Origin: DASVBE01 sp963770375
GTDB taxonomy: Bacteria > Actinomycetota > Actinomycetes > Streptosporangiales > Streptosporangiaceae
Length of the DNA: 56,321 bases
Direction of reading: 5' to 3'
Assembly: GCA_963770375.1 (NCBI GenBank)
Contig: CAVYPM010000004.1
Span: 1 to 56,321, forward strand
Position 1 is the first letter of the stretch. The number at the start of each line of letters is the position of its first letter. The translations under genes and the position numbers were made by a program. Below the pieces are notes generated by a model that did not search any database, was not told the DNA's origin, and saw only the letters and a list, made by a program, of their open reading frames with translations. Positions 39,098 through 48,117 of this stretch are shown one piece after another.

Positions 39098-40422
39098 ATG
39101 AAAAGGCTGCTGATCGTTATCGCGGGCGTGCTCGCTGTAGTCGCGCTGGGCGCGGCTCCGGCCGGCGCGGCCACGCTGGATTCGTGCCTGGCCCAGCATC
39201 ACGTCTGCGTCAGTGACAGTGGCCGCCAGGTGATCTCCACCGCTCAGCAGGATCAGCTGGAGAAGCAGATCGGCAACGAGCCCATCTACCTGGTGGTCGC
39301 GACGTCCGGCTCGGCCGGCTACGCCAGCGCGATGCGCCAGCTCATCAGCGACCTTGGCGGGCACGACGAGTTCACGGTCGGCTTCCTTGACGTCAGCCAG
39401 CGGCACTTCGGCGCCTACAACCGGGGGATGATGCCGACCGGCACGGCCGCCGGCCTGGCGACCCAGGTGGTTCGGGAGCACCAGGGGGACGGGGATATCT
39501 TCGCGGCGCTGACGGACTTCGTCAGCGACGTCAAGCAGCAGTCCGGTTCATCGGGGGACAGCGGTACGGGCAGCGGGCCGCCGGTCGTCGTCATCGTTCT
39601 GATCGTGCTCGGGGCGGGCCTCGCGGTGGCCGCGCTGGGCGCGCTGTTCGTCGTCCAGCGCCGGACCCGGCGGCGGCAGCAGCAGGAGCTCCAGGAGGCC
39701 AAGACGGCCGCCCAGGACGACCTGATCGCGCTCAGCAACCGGCTGACCGGCATCCGCACCGACGTGTCGGTGCAGGCCAACCCGGACGCCGCGGCCGAGC
39801 AGGCGGCCGCGCTGAACGACTACGAGCGCGGGACCGCGGCGCTGGACGCGGCCCGGCGCCCGTCGGACATGATCGCGGTCAGCCGGGCCATCGGCTCCGG
39901 CCAGTACCACCTGGCCTGCGCCGAGGCGCTGGCGGCCGGGCAGCCACGGCCCGACCGGCGCCCGTCGTGCTTCTTCGACCCGCGGCACGGCATGTCGGTC
40001 ACCGATGCGTACTGGACGCCGGCCGATGGTTCGCCGGCCGGATGGTCCCGGTATGCGCGGACGACGCCCGCAAGGTCGAGCAGGGCATCGAGCCGGAGAT
40101 GCGCACGGTCCAGGTCGCGGGCGGCCCCCCGGTGGCGTACGTGAACTCCGGCTTCGCGCCGTCGTACTGGGGCGGCTACGGCTTCGGCGGCGGCCTGTTC
40201 ACCGGGTTCCTGCTGGGCGAGATCCTGGCCCCGGACCCGGTCGTCTACCAGGAGAACTTCTACGGGAACGACTTCGGGGGCGGTGACTTCGGCGGGGGCG
40301 GCGATTTCGGCGGGGGCGATTTCGGCGGCGGTGACTATGACGGCGGGGGCGACTTCGGGGGCGGTGACTTCGGGGGCGGCGGCGATTTCGGCGGGGGCGA
40401 TTTCGGCGGCGGGGACTTCTAG
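39098..40422 (+). CDS. Membrane-anchored extracellular protein with TPM-like domain and Gly-rich tail (frameshifted)
   Basis: Signal peptide KRLLIVIAGVLAVVALGAAPAGA, then a globular extracellular region (about residues 27-150), a membrane helix (VVVIVLIVLGAGLAVAALGALFVV), a cytosolic basic/coiled segment and CFFDPRHGMSVTDAYWTP. Near 40015-40035 one base shifts the frame; the protein then continues as VPVCADDARKVEQG and ends in about ten GGGDFGG-type repeats. Similar actinobacterial proteins have an N-terminal TPM-related domain and this Gly/Asp/Phe tail, function unknown. Its stop codon overlaps the stop of the convergent gene through a shared CTAG (40419-40422). Confidence 0.72.
40270..40420 (+). 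repeat. Gly-Asp-Phe-rich repeat tract
   Basis: About ten units of the form GACTTCGGCGGGGGC or close variants encode GGGDFGG/GGGGDFGG repeats at the protein C-terminus. Units vary at third positions, which shows they are under protein-level constraint rather than a recent expansion. Confidence 0.85.
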
Positions 40423-41713
40423 CGGCCGGCCCGGGACGGCAGCGGGTAGCTGAGCGCCCGGTCGAGTACCGGGTCGGCGCCGGCCATTACCTGGCTGATG
40501 GTTGGCGTGATCACGATGTCCGACGGGTTGGCCACCTTGGTGGTGTACGCGACTTCCAGGTGCGAATGCGGCAGGGCCAGGAGGCCGGTGTTGTTGCCGT
40601 ATGTGTCGACCGGGTCCTCCACTTCCTGGCCGATCAGCAGGGCATTGGTCCGCGCGCCGAGTGAGTTGGCGTCCAGGGTGGCAGAGGAGTCAGTTTCTCC
40701 GTCGATGAGCCCGAAGGCCGGCCGGGCCGGTTGATGGCGGGGTCGGCGCGGATGCCGTTGATGAGGGTGCGGAACGGCACGTCGGAGCCACCGCCGTTGC
40801 CCCGCAGATCCACGATTAGCCGGTACTGCGGATGCTGGCGGAGGATGGCCAGCGATTTCCAGGCGAGCCGCTGGAAACCGCTGTCGTGCAGGCACTTGCT
40901 GTACTTCAGGTAGACGGTCCGGCGGCCGGGGAAGACCCGCATCCAGTAGGGGCTGGTGGCGTTGGTCTTGGCCAGCGTCCGTGGCACCCGGGCGAGCTTC
41001 AACGCGCTGATCGTGGCCTGGTCGGTGGGGACCGCGGCCATCGTCACGGTCTCCCGCTGGCCGGAGGCGGTCCGCACGGTGAACGTGGCCGAGTCCGGCG
41101 AGCGGGCTAGTCCAGTCCAGATCAGCATTTCCGGCTGGGTCACGTCGCCGGCCTCGAATTCCCTGGCGATGCCGGTGTCCTGAGGCTGGTAGTCGATCTC
41201 CGGCTGGAGGCGGGCGATCACCTCGCTGAGCGGGTGCCCGTCGATGGCTTCCAGCCGGGCGCCGAGCAGGTCGCGGCGGGCGGCGGGAACGACGGTCAGG
41301 TACAGGCCACGGCCCAGCCAGGCGGTGCCGAACGGGTAGGTCCGGTGCCACGTGACCTGGAGGTCGGTCTCGTCGTCGCGCAGCAAGGCGATCAGCCGGA
41401 GCACGCCGGCGATGACCTGGCCGTCGGTCAGCCGCGGAACCTGCGCTTCCAGCCGGGCCGCAGTCGCGTCCCAGGTGGCCCGGCTGGCGCCGGTCAGGCC
41501 GTCGATGTGCTCGCGGGGGAGTTCCCGGGCCAGGTAGGCGATGTCCGCCCGCCAGCTGCGGACCCGCACCGGGACCGGCGCCGGCCCGGCCGGGGCAGGA
41601 CTGACGGTCAGCACGACGGCGGCCGCCCCGGCTACCAGCACGGCCGCCAGCAGTGCGGCCACCCAGGGGCGCTGCCGTAAGACGGCCAGATACCTGCTCC
41701 CGGACGGATGCAT
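40419..41713 (-). CDS. Membrane-anchored S41-type peptidase-like protein (frameshifted)
   Basis: The start is ATG 41713, directly before a membrane anchor (PWVAALLAAVLVAGAAAVVL). A helical domain (YLARELPREHIDG) follows. The protease core has RLIVDLRGNGGGSD, the strand before the active site in tail-specific S41 peptidases. One base is out of register near 40725; the rest reads FGLIDGETDSSATLDANSL, GARTNALLIGQEVEDP, matching the S41 block in which a Ser in TDSSA is the nucleophile. No PDZ domain is seen. About 430 residues. Probably anchored with its catalytic part outside. It converges on, and shares a CTAG with, the preceding gene. Confidence 0.72.
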
Positions 41714-41842
41714 GGCACGAATGTATCCAGGCTGGCCGTACGGCAGAACGACCCGCGGGTAACGCATAAATACCGTCTTGGGGGTATACGCCTCCGTCCG
41801 CATCTCACGGCTTTCGCAAGCCAGGGTGTTAGGGAGGACGCA

Positions 41843-42676
41843 GTGCAGATGATCAGGAAGGCGGGCCTGGGCGCCCGTATCAGCGTTCCGGCCGCGCTCG
41901 CTGCCGGGTTAGCCGCGCCGCTGCTGGCGATGGCGCTGGCCGCCCCGGCCTGGGCGGCGACCGGGCCCCGGATGGGGTCGGCCGGGCAGACCGGGTTCGT
42001 GGTCACCGGTGCCCAGATCCGGGACGTGCGCGGGCAGGTGTTCGGCCGCAATGGCGCTGGGTTCGCCAGCACCCAAGCCGGGATCGGCGGGTCGCTGTCG
42101 CTGTGGGCGGGCGGCAACCGGGGCACGGTGATCCTGGTGGGAGTGTCGACCGGGACCGGCTCGGCGCACCAGCCGTGGTCGCCGGGCATCAACGTGTACC
42201 AGGACCACAAGCTGATCGCGTCGCAGAACGACGCGTCGGTGAACGGGCAGACCTGCACTAACGGGGTATGCACGCCGGGTGACTCGGCGAACTGGCCGGA
42301 CCAGCAGCAGTTCCGGCTGGAGCTGTTCTACAACCGGGCCAGCGGCAACGTGGCATTCCACGCGACCGCGGCGAACGGCGACTCGTACTCGGGCTTCTAC
42401 CACGTGGGCACCGGGGTGTCGTTCAGCCAGGCGCGGGTGACCGCCGACTTCGGCAACACCCCGTTCGACTCGGCCGGGTACACCGCCGCGCCGCCGGCGG
42501 CCAAGCCGTACCTGACCTGGAGCCGGGCCGGGCTGACCAGCTACTCCGGGCACCGCGCCGGGCTTGTCTCCTGGTGGACGCGCAGCCACCTGGACCTGGT
42601 CGACGCGGCCGGGGGCGCAGTGGCGGGATCGCTGTTCAACGGCGGCACCGCGTTCCGCACGGTGCTCACGCCGTAA
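41843..42676 (+). CDS. Secreted protein of unknown function
   Basis: The start is GTG 41843 (AGGGAGG five bases upstream); an ATG six bases later is also possible. A long signal peptide (ARISVPAALAAGLAAPLLAMALAAPAWA) precedes about 240 residues rich in beta strands, Gly, Asn, Trp and Tyr, with one Cys pair in TCTNGVCTPG. Stretches such as WAGGNRGTVILVGV and FRLELFYNRASGNVAFHAT recall the beta-sandwich of glutamic peptidase or concanavalin-like proteins, but I cannot identify catalytic residues. The codon use fits a resident gene. A 16-bp inverted repeat lies just after its stop. Confidence 0.7.
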   Translation: MQMIRKAGLGARISVPAALAAGLAAPLLAMALAAPAWAATGPRMGSAGQTGFVVTGAQIRDVRGQVFGRNGAGFASTQAGIGGSLSLWAGGNRGTVILVGVSTGTGSAHQPWSPGINVYQDHKLIASQNDASVNGQTCTNGVCTPGDSANWPDQQQFRLELFYNRASGNVAFHATAANGDSYSGFYHVGTGVSFSQARVTADFGNTPFDSAGYTAAPPAAKPYLTWSRAGLTSYSGHRAGLVSWWTRSHLDLVDAAGGAVAGSLFNGGTAFRTVLTP

Positions 42677-42690
42677 GCCCCGGGCGGCGG

Positions 42691-42740
42691 CCGTCGTCCC
42701 GCCGGGGCAAGAATGGCGGTGAAACCCGGCGGGACGACGG
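42691..42740. terminator. Perfect 16-bp inverted repeat between a secreted-protein gene and denD
   Basis: CCGTCGTCCCGCCGGG (42691-42706) and its exact complement (42725-42740) flank an 18-base loop. The hairpin starts 15 bases after the upstream stop and ends 11 bases before the denD ATG. Its 3' arm overlaps the first bases of the GGAGG ribosome site (42739-42743). It can serve as terminator for the secreted-protein gene, as an attenuator masking the denD ribosome site, or as a DNA operator. Confidence 0.65.
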
Positions 42741-42751
42741 AGGCAGCCTGC

Positions 42752-43778
42752 ATGAACATCGCGATCACGGGCGGGGCGGGGTTTCTCGGCAGCCGGCTGG
42801 CGCGGGCGCTGCTGGCGGCGGGCGAGGTGGCCGCCGACGGGGCGCCGGGCCAGCCGGTGGGCCAGGTGACGGTGGCCGACCTCGGGCCCGCGCCGCCGGA
42901 CCTGGCGGCTGACCGGCGGGTGCGCAGCGTGGTGGGGGACCTGGCCGAGCCGCCCGGTGCCGGCCCTGACGGCGTGGCGGCCTCGCCGGCCGGGCGGGCG
43001 GTGGCCGGCGCAGATGTGATCTTCCACCTGGCCGCGGCGGTCAGCGGCGAGTGCGAGGCCGACTTCGACCTGGGGATCCGGGCCAACCTGACGGCCGGCT
43101 GACCGCCTGCTGGAGGCGGCCCGGGCGCTGGGCACCTGCCCGGTCCTGGTGTTCGCCAGCTCGCTGGCGGTGTTCGGGCGGCCGCCGGGGCAGCCGCTGC
43201 CGGACGTGATCACGGACACGACCCTGCCGACGCCGCTGACCAGCTACGGCACCCAGAAGTTCATGCTGGAGCAGCTGGTCGCCGACTACGCGCGCAAGGG
43301 CTTCATCCGCGGCCGCAGCGTCCGGCTGATGACGGTCAGCGTGCGGCCCGGCCTGCCGAACAGGGCGGCGTCGGGTTTCCTGTCCGGGATCATCCGCGAG
43401 CCGCTGGCCGGGATCCGCGCCGCGTGCCCGGTCGCGCCGGAGACCGAGGTGGCGCTGTCGTCGCCGGCCCGGACGGTCGAGGGCCTGCTGCGGGCCGCGG
43501 GCGCAGCCGCGGCGGAGTGGGGGCCGCGGACCGGGCTGAACCTCCCGTCGGTCACCACGACGGTGGGCGGCATGGTCCGCGCGCTGGGCGAGGTGGCCGG
43601 CCCTGATGTCGCCGGGCTGGTCGACTGGGTGCCCGATCCGCAGATCCAGGCCATGGTGGCCACCTGGCCGGGGCGCATCGCGGCCGCCCGGGCGGCCGGC
43701 CTCGGCCTGCACCCGGACCCGGATTTCCCCGCCATCATCCGCGCCTATCTCAGCGAGCAGAATCCCGGACCCGCGTGA
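42752..43778 (+). CDS. denD: D-erythronate dehydrogenase-like NAD-dependent epimerase-family protein (frameshifted)
   Basis: The start is ATG 42752 with GGAGG eight bases upstream. The Rossmann motif is ITGGAGFLGSRLARALL and the catalytic pair is YGTQK (Tyr-x3-Lys), preceded by VFASSLAVFG; ending LSSPARTVEGLL and PDPQIQAMVATWPGR fits the DenD branch of extended SDR proteins. One base is out of register near 43098-43106, where the frame passes from NLTAG to RLLEAARALG. About 341 residues. DenD oxidises D-erythronate to 2-oxo-tetronate. The next gene starts inside its stop (GTGA overlap) and encodes the matching kinase, which supports the assignment. Confidence 0.8.
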
Positions 43779-45235
43779 CCGGCCTGCCCGCCCCGGTCAG
43801 CCGCGAGCAGCTGCTGGCCGGGACCCCGCCGGACCGTCCCGCCGAGGCGGCCACCGTGGCCCGCGAGGTGGGCCGTTCTGGCCGCCGCCTGGTGGTACTT
43901 GACGACGACCCGACCGGCACCCAGACCGTGGCCGGCCTGCCCGTGCTGACCCGGTGGGACGGGGACGACCTGCGCTGGGCGTTCGGCCAGCAGGCGGCAG
44001 CGTTCTTCGTCCTGACCAACAGCCGCAGCCTGGCCCCCGGGGAGATGGCCCGGGTCAACCGCGAGGTCGTCGCCGCGGTGGCGGCGGCCGCCCGGGCCGG
44101 CGGCCACGGCTTCGTGATCGCCTCGCGCAGCGACTCGACCCTGCGCGGCCACTACCCGGCGGAGACCGACGTGCTCGCTGAAGCCCTGCGCGAGTGCACA
44201 GGGCGTGCCCCGGACGGGGTCGTGATCGTGCCCGCCTACCTGGAGGCCGGCTCGACGGTGGACTCGGTGCACTGGATGCAGGGCCCTGACGGCTTCATCC
44301 CGGTCGGGCACAGCGAGTTCGCGCGCGACCCGGCGTTCGGCTACACGTCGTCGGACCTGCGCGGCTACGTGGCCGAGAAGACCGGTGGCCGGTGGGCCGC
44401 GGACCAGGTCGCGCGGGTGACGCTGGCCGATATCCGGGCCGGCGGCCCGCCGCGGGTGGCGGAGATCCTGGGCGGGCTGGCCGGCGGGCGGCCCGCGGTG
44501 GTGGACGCGGTCACCGACGATGACCTGCGGCTGGTGGTGCTGGGCGCGCTGGCGGCCGAGGCGTCGGGTGCCGCACTGCTCTACCGGGCCGGGCCGTCGT
44601 TCGCCCGCGCCCGGGCGGGTCTCGGCGCGGTGCCGCCGGTCACCGGCCGGGAGCTGGCGGAGCTGACCCAGCCGGCGGGCCGGCCCGGCCTGGTGGTCGT
44701 GGGGTCCCATGTGCCGCGCTCGACCCGCCAGCTGGAGCACCTGCTGGCACTGGACGGGGTGGCCCGGGCCGAGCTCAGCGTGCCGGCCGTGCTGGCCGCG
44801 GGGACCAGGGACAGCGCGGTCGCCGCGGCCGCTGACGGGGTGGCCGCCGCGCTGGGCGGCGGCACCGACGTGGCCCTGTGCACGAGCCGCGAGCTGGTCA
44901 CCACCGCGGGCCAGGAAGGCAACCTGGAGATCGCCCGGGCGGTGTCCGCGGCGCTGGTTGACGTGGTCCGGGCGGTGACCGCGCGGGTCCGGCCGGCCTG
45001 GATCATCGGCAAGGGCGGCATCACCTCCAGCGACCTCGCCACCCAGGCCCTGGGCATCACCCGGGCCTGGGTCCGTGGCCCGGTGCTGCCCGGGATCATC
45101 TCGCTCTGGGATCCGGTGCCGGCCGGAGAGGGCGCCGGGGCGCCGGTTCCCGTGCCGTTCGTCGTCTTCGCGGGCAACGTCGGCGACGACGGTGCGCTCG
45201 GGCGGACCGTGACCCGGCTGCGGGGCCGGGAATGA
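43775..45235 (+). CDS. otnK: Four-carbon acid sugar kinase (3-oxo-tetronate kinase-like, DUF1537)
   Basis: 486 residues from GTG 43775. N-terminal motif VVLDDDPTGTQTVAGLPVLT, then SDSTLRGHYPAETD and VPAYLEAGSTVDSVHWM: the substrate domain of DUF1537 kinases. The C-terminal nucleotide domain has GKGGITSSDLATQALGI and PFVVFAGNVGDDGAL. The family phosphorylates four-carbon sugar acids such as 3-oxo-tetronate. Its longer length compared with 420-residue proteobacterial OtnK comes from inserted Ala-rich segments. Flanked by two dehydrogenases with 4-bp overlaps on both sides, so all three are translationally coupled. Substrate stereochemistry is inferred from the neighbours. Confidence 0.85.
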   Translation: MTGLPAPVSREQLLAGTPPDRPAEAATVAREVGRSGRRLVVLDDDPTGTQTVAGLPVLTRWDGDDLRWAFGQQAAAFFVLTNSRSLAPGEMARVNREVVAAVAAAARAGGHGFVIASRSDSTLRGHYPAETDVLAEALRECTGRAPDGVVIVPAYLEAGSTVDSVHWMQGPDGFIPVGHSEFARDPAFGYTSSDLRGYVAEKTGGRWAADQVARVTLADIRAGGPPRVAEILGGLAGGRPAVVDAVTDDDLRLVVLGALAAEASGAALLYRAGPSFARARAGLGAVPPVTGRELAELTQPAGRPGLVVVGSHVPRSTRQLEHLLALDGVARAELSVPAVLAAGTRDSAVAAAADGVAAALGGGTDVALCTSRELVTTAGQEGNLEIARAVSAALVDVVRAVTARVRPAWIIGKGGITSSDLATQALGITRAWVRGPVLPGIISLWDPVPAGEGAGAPVPVPFVVFAGNVGDDGALGRTVTRLRGRE

Positions 45236-46157
45236 GCACCGCGGAGGAAGCGCCCATGGAGCAGACGGCGGTCATCGGCCTGGGCGCGATGGGACTGCCG
45301 ATCGCGCAGCGCCTGGCCGAAAGCCTGCCGGTGATCGTTCTCGACCCCGACGCCGGCCGTACGTCCGCGGCGGCCCAGGCCGGCGCCGCGTGGCGGCCAC
45401 GGCCGCGGGTGCCGTGGCCGGCTGCGGTGTGGTGCTGATCGTGGTCCGCACGCTGGCCCAGGCGCGCGACGCGCTGTTCGGCCCGGACGGCGCCGCCGCG
45501 GGCCTGCTCCCCGGCGCCGTTGTGGTGCTCACCAGCACGGTCGGCACGGCCGGCGCGCAGGAACTGGCCGCCGGCCTCGGCGAGCACGGCGCCGAGCTGC
45601 TGGACATGCCGATGAGCGGCGGGCCCGCGCGGGCCCGCCGCGGCGACCTGCTCGTCATGATCGGCGGCTCCGACCGGGCCGTCGCCGCGGCCGGGCAGGT
45701 GACCGGCCTGCTCGCCAGCACGGCCGCCCGGGCCGGGACGAAGGCCGGCGACGGCCAGGCCATGAAGACCGTCAACCAGCTGCTCTGCGGCGTGCATATC
45801 GCCGCCGCGGCCGAGGCCCTGACCCTGGCCCGGGCCCTCGGCCTGGACCCGGCGGCCGCCGTGGCGACGCTGGGCGCGGGCGCGGCCGGCTCGTTCATGC
45901 TGGCCGACCGGGGGCCACGGATCGCCGCCGCCCTCGCGGGCGAGCCGCCGCCGGTGCTGTCCCGTACCGACATCTTCGTCAAGGACCTGGGCATCGTGGC
46001 CGGGGCCGGCGCCGCCGCGGGCGTGGCCCTGCCGGTCGCGGCCGCCGCCCACCAGCTCTACCTGCTGGCGCAGGCGGCAGGCCTGGGCGAGGCCGACGAC
46101 TCGGCCATCGCCACGCTGCTGGCGTCCCGCGCCCAGGACCGTAACGGGCCGGGATAA
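45232..46157 (+). CDS. ltnD: L-threonate dehydrogenase-like beta-hydroxyacid dehydrogenase (frameshifted)
   Basis: The start is ATG 45232, overlapping the kinase stop (ATGA). NAD-binding GLGAMGLPIAQ, then one base out of register near 45390, continuing with AVAGCGVVLIVVRTLAQARDAL. The catalytic segment is DMPMSGGPARARRG and the catalytic lysine lies in GDGQAMKTVNQLLCG. About 308 residues, as in 3-hydroxyisobutyrate/L-threonate dehydrogenases. With DenD and OtnK it would feed L-threonate and D-erythronate into a shared 3-oxo-tetronate phosphate route. The OtnC aldolase and OtnI isomerase are not in the window. Confidence 0.8.
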
Positions 46158-46215
46158 CGCCCGTTCCGGCTGGCGGCTGGCGATGGGCGGCGGGCGGCGG
46201 GCAGAACCCGGGCCC

Positions 46216-46470
46216 TCAGGGCAGCGACGCGGGTTCCCCGAAATCCAGCCGCCGGACCCGCTGGGCCGTCCAGCGGTCGGTGCAAACCCGGGTGTTACGG
46301 CAGTACCACCGCACGTCGGCGCAGCCACTGCCGCCGTCGGCCACCATCATCTGGACGGCCAGGCGGGCACCGCAGAGCCAGCACCGCTCGGTCGCGGGCC
46401 CGGCCGGGATACTGTCCCCGGAAACAGCAGCGGCCGGGTTCTCCGGGCGGGCTGACGCGCTCTCGGACAT
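46216..46470 (-). CDS. Small cysteine-containing protein, possible zinc ribbon
   Basis: 84 residues from ATG 46470, which has AGGAGG four bases upstream; the frame is open further up but without a site. It contains CWLCG and, about 25 residues later, WYCRNTRVCTDRW, a CxxC...C-x5-C arrangement with nearby His-free basic residues that could hold zinc. No other domain. Proteins of this kind occur beside SigF-type genes in actinobacteria, but a functional link is not shown. Divergent from the sigma factor gene at 46799. Confidence 0.6.
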   Translation of the reverse strand: MSESASARPENPAAAVSGDSIPAGPATERCWLCGARLAVQMMVADGGSGCADVRWYCRNTRVCTDRWTAQRVRRLDFGEPASLP

Positions 46471-46713
46471 GGGTCCTCCTGAAAGCCGGCCGTTCCGGGC
46501 AGTGGCGTCCAGGCACCCGCTCCGGTGCCGCACTCTGCTTCCCAGTCCGGCGTTCCGCAAAACGGGAAATCGCGAATTACTGGCCGGACCATGGGCGGAA
46601 ACCTGATGGACAGCCGCCGGGAAGAGGTCTCCGGAACCTCGCTGCGCACCCCGCGAGGCGGCCCGCCCGGCCCCGGTGAGCAGGCCAGACCGTGCGCCCG
46701 GGGGGAGGCCGGA

Positions 46714-46760
46714 GCGGCTTCGTTATCGGTGCCCCGGGCCGGATCCGCCTTCGCCTGAGG
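46714..46760 (+). repeat. Upstream element, copy A (before the first sigma factor)
   Basis: The block CTTCGTTATCGGTGC, then CCGG and CCTTCGCCTG, recurs with the same order and spacing at 47632-47680. Its TTATCGG lies about 76 bases before the start at 46799. A shared promoter or leader is likely. I cannot match it to a known consensus. Confidence 0.6.
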
Positions 46761-46798
46761 TGTTTCCCCCGGGACCGGGCAGCGCGCAACGTGAAGGT

Positions 46799-47611
46799 AT
46801 GGACCTGTCCCAGGACCGGCAGAACGGAACCGTTGGAGGGGAGCACCACGCCAGTGACGAGGAGCTGATCCGGCTGGTGCAGACCCTGCCGCACGGCGAC
46901 GCACGCCGCGACCGGGCCTGCGAGGCGCTCATGGCCCGGTACGGCCACATCGTGCGGTCGGCCGTGCAGCGGCACCGGGCCGCCCCCGATCTCGCCGAGG
47001 ATCTGACCCAGGTCGGCTACCTGGGCCTGATGAAGGCGATCACCAATTTCGACCCCGCGGTGGGCAGCCACCTGGAGGCTTACGCCCAGCCGTGCGTGAC
47101 CGGCGAGATCAAGCGCCACTTCCGGGACAAGCGCTGGCAGCTCCGGGTCACCCGGTCTGCCCAGGAGCTGCGGCTGGAGCTGCGGCGGGCCACCGATGAC
47201 CTGGCGCAGCAGCTCGCCCACACGCCGTCGGACACCGAGCTGGCCAGTCACCTGCAGATCACCCAGGGCGAGGTCGTCACGGCCCGGCTGGCGGCCCGGG
47301 CCTTCACGGCCGCCTCGCTGGACGCTCCGGTGTCCAGCGACGACGGCGCGGCCAGCATCGGCGAGCTGATCGGCGACGAGGATCCGGGCCTGGAGCACAC
47401 GCTGAACATGGAGGCGCTGCGCACGCACTGGCCGGAGCTGGCCGAGCCGGACCGGCAGCTGCTGCTGATGCGGTTCTACGGCAACATGACCCAGTCCGAG
47501 ATCGGCGAGCGGCTCGGCGTCTCCCAGATGCAGGTTTCCCGTCTGCTCCGGCGCACGCTCGGCTACCTGCGCCAGCGGCTCACCGAGCCAGAGCCCGGGC
47601 AGGTGGCCTGA
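46799..47611 (+). CDS. SigF-family (group 3) RNA polymerase sigma factor, first
   Basis: 270 residues from ATG 46799. Region 2 covers LTQVGYLGLMKAITNFDPAVG and the DNA-binding AYAQPCVTGEIKRHFRD. Region 3 is LRLELRRATDDLAQQL...SDTELASHLQIT, and region 4 is LLLMRFYGNMTQSEIGERLGVSQMQVSRLLRRTL. This is the SigB/SigF/SigG stress and development family of actinobacteria, normally held by an anti-sigma factor; none is encoded here. The ribosome site is weak (GAAGG). Paralogues are at 47716 (region 4 only) and 48798. Confidence 0.9.
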   Translation: MDLSQDRQNGTVGGEHHASDEELIRLVQTLPHGDARRDRACEALMARYGHIVRSAVQRHRAAPDLAEDLTQVGYLGLMKAITNFDPAVGSHLEAYAQPCVTGEIKRHFRDKRWQLRVTRSAQELRLELRRATDDLAQQLAHTPSDTELASHLQITQGEVVTARLAARAFTAASLDAPVSSDDGAASIGELIGDEDPGLEHTLNMEALRTHWPELAEPDRQLLLMRFYGNMTQSEIGERLGVSQMQVSRLLRRTLGYLRQRLTEPEPGQVA

Positions 47612-47631
47612 GCCGGGGACGGCGCCCGGCG

Positions 47632-47680
47632 CGGCCTTCGCTATCGGTGCACAGACCGGCGCCTGCCGTTCGCCTGCGAG
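47632..47680 (+). repeat. Upstream element, copy B (before the region-4-only gene)
   Basis: CTTCGCTATCGGTGC, CCGG and CGTTCGCCTG match copy A at 46714-46760 in order and spacing. Its TATCGG is about 75 bases from the start at 47716, nearly the same distance as in copy A. This indicates duplication of the promoter region together with part of the sigma factor gene. Confidence 0.6.
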
Positions 47681-47715
47681 CTATTGCTGCGGGCGGGGGA
47701 CTGGGAGCCTGTGGG

Positions 47716-48036
47716 ATGGCCCTCGACCACCTCACCGATCGTTCTGATCCGCCCAGCGACGCGGCAAAACCGGCCGCTGGTTCGCATTCCGCTGACCCGC
47801 CGGCCAGCCCGGAGCCCACGCTGGTGCTCGAGGCCCTGCGCGCGCACTGGGGCGAGCTGTCCGGCCTGGACCAGAAGCTGCTCCTCATGCAGTTCTTCGG
47901 GAACATGACCCAGGACGAGATCGGCGGCCAGCTCGGGGTCCCCTCGCGCCAGGTCGCCCAGCTGCTCCGCCGCGCCCTGGATGCGCTGAACGAGCGGCGG
48001 ACCGAGCCAGCGCCAGGGCCCTGGCCCGCCGCCTGA
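47716..48036 (+). CDS. Region-4-only mini sigma factor
   Basis: 106 residues from ATG 47716 (GGGAGCCTGTGGG upstream). After 35 unstructured residues it contains only sigma region 4: LVLEALRAHWGELSGLDQKLLLMQFFGNMTQDEIGGQLGVPSRQVAQLLRRALDALNERR in short pieces, closely like the neighbour's region 4. Regions 2 and 3 are absent, and the region between the upstream element and region 4 is too short to hide them. It may bind the -35 element or RNA polymerase flap alone and act as a competitor or co-regulator, or be a relic. The frame is intact with good codon use. Confidence 0.65.
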   Translation: MALDHLTDRSDPPSDAAKPAAGSHSADPPASPEPTLVLEALRAHWGELSGLDQKLLLMQFFGNMTQDEIGGQLGVPSRQVAQLLRRALDALNERRTEPAPGPWPAA

Positions 48037-48117
48037 GCACGCTGGTTGAGCCCGGCCCGCGCCGGGTAGGGCAGCCGTCGGCTGTCCGATCTGGCGAAGC
48101 AGCCCGGGAGGGGAATC

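Noticed and set aside
40270..40420. Could the short regular repeats be a CRISPR array?
   Set aside because: Units are adjacent without spacers, in frame, and encode Gly-Asp-Phe repeats with third-position variation. It is a protein repeat. No CRISPR-like array or cas gene was seen anywhere in the window.
46170..46205. A GATGGGCGG ... AGAACCCGGGCCCTCAGG stretch resembling the rnpB 3' end
   Set aside because: Spacing between the two blocks is about 12 bases shorter than in the true copies, the variable stem is missing, and the ACAG and TACAGGCC parts do not match. It is probably chance in GC-rich DNA.
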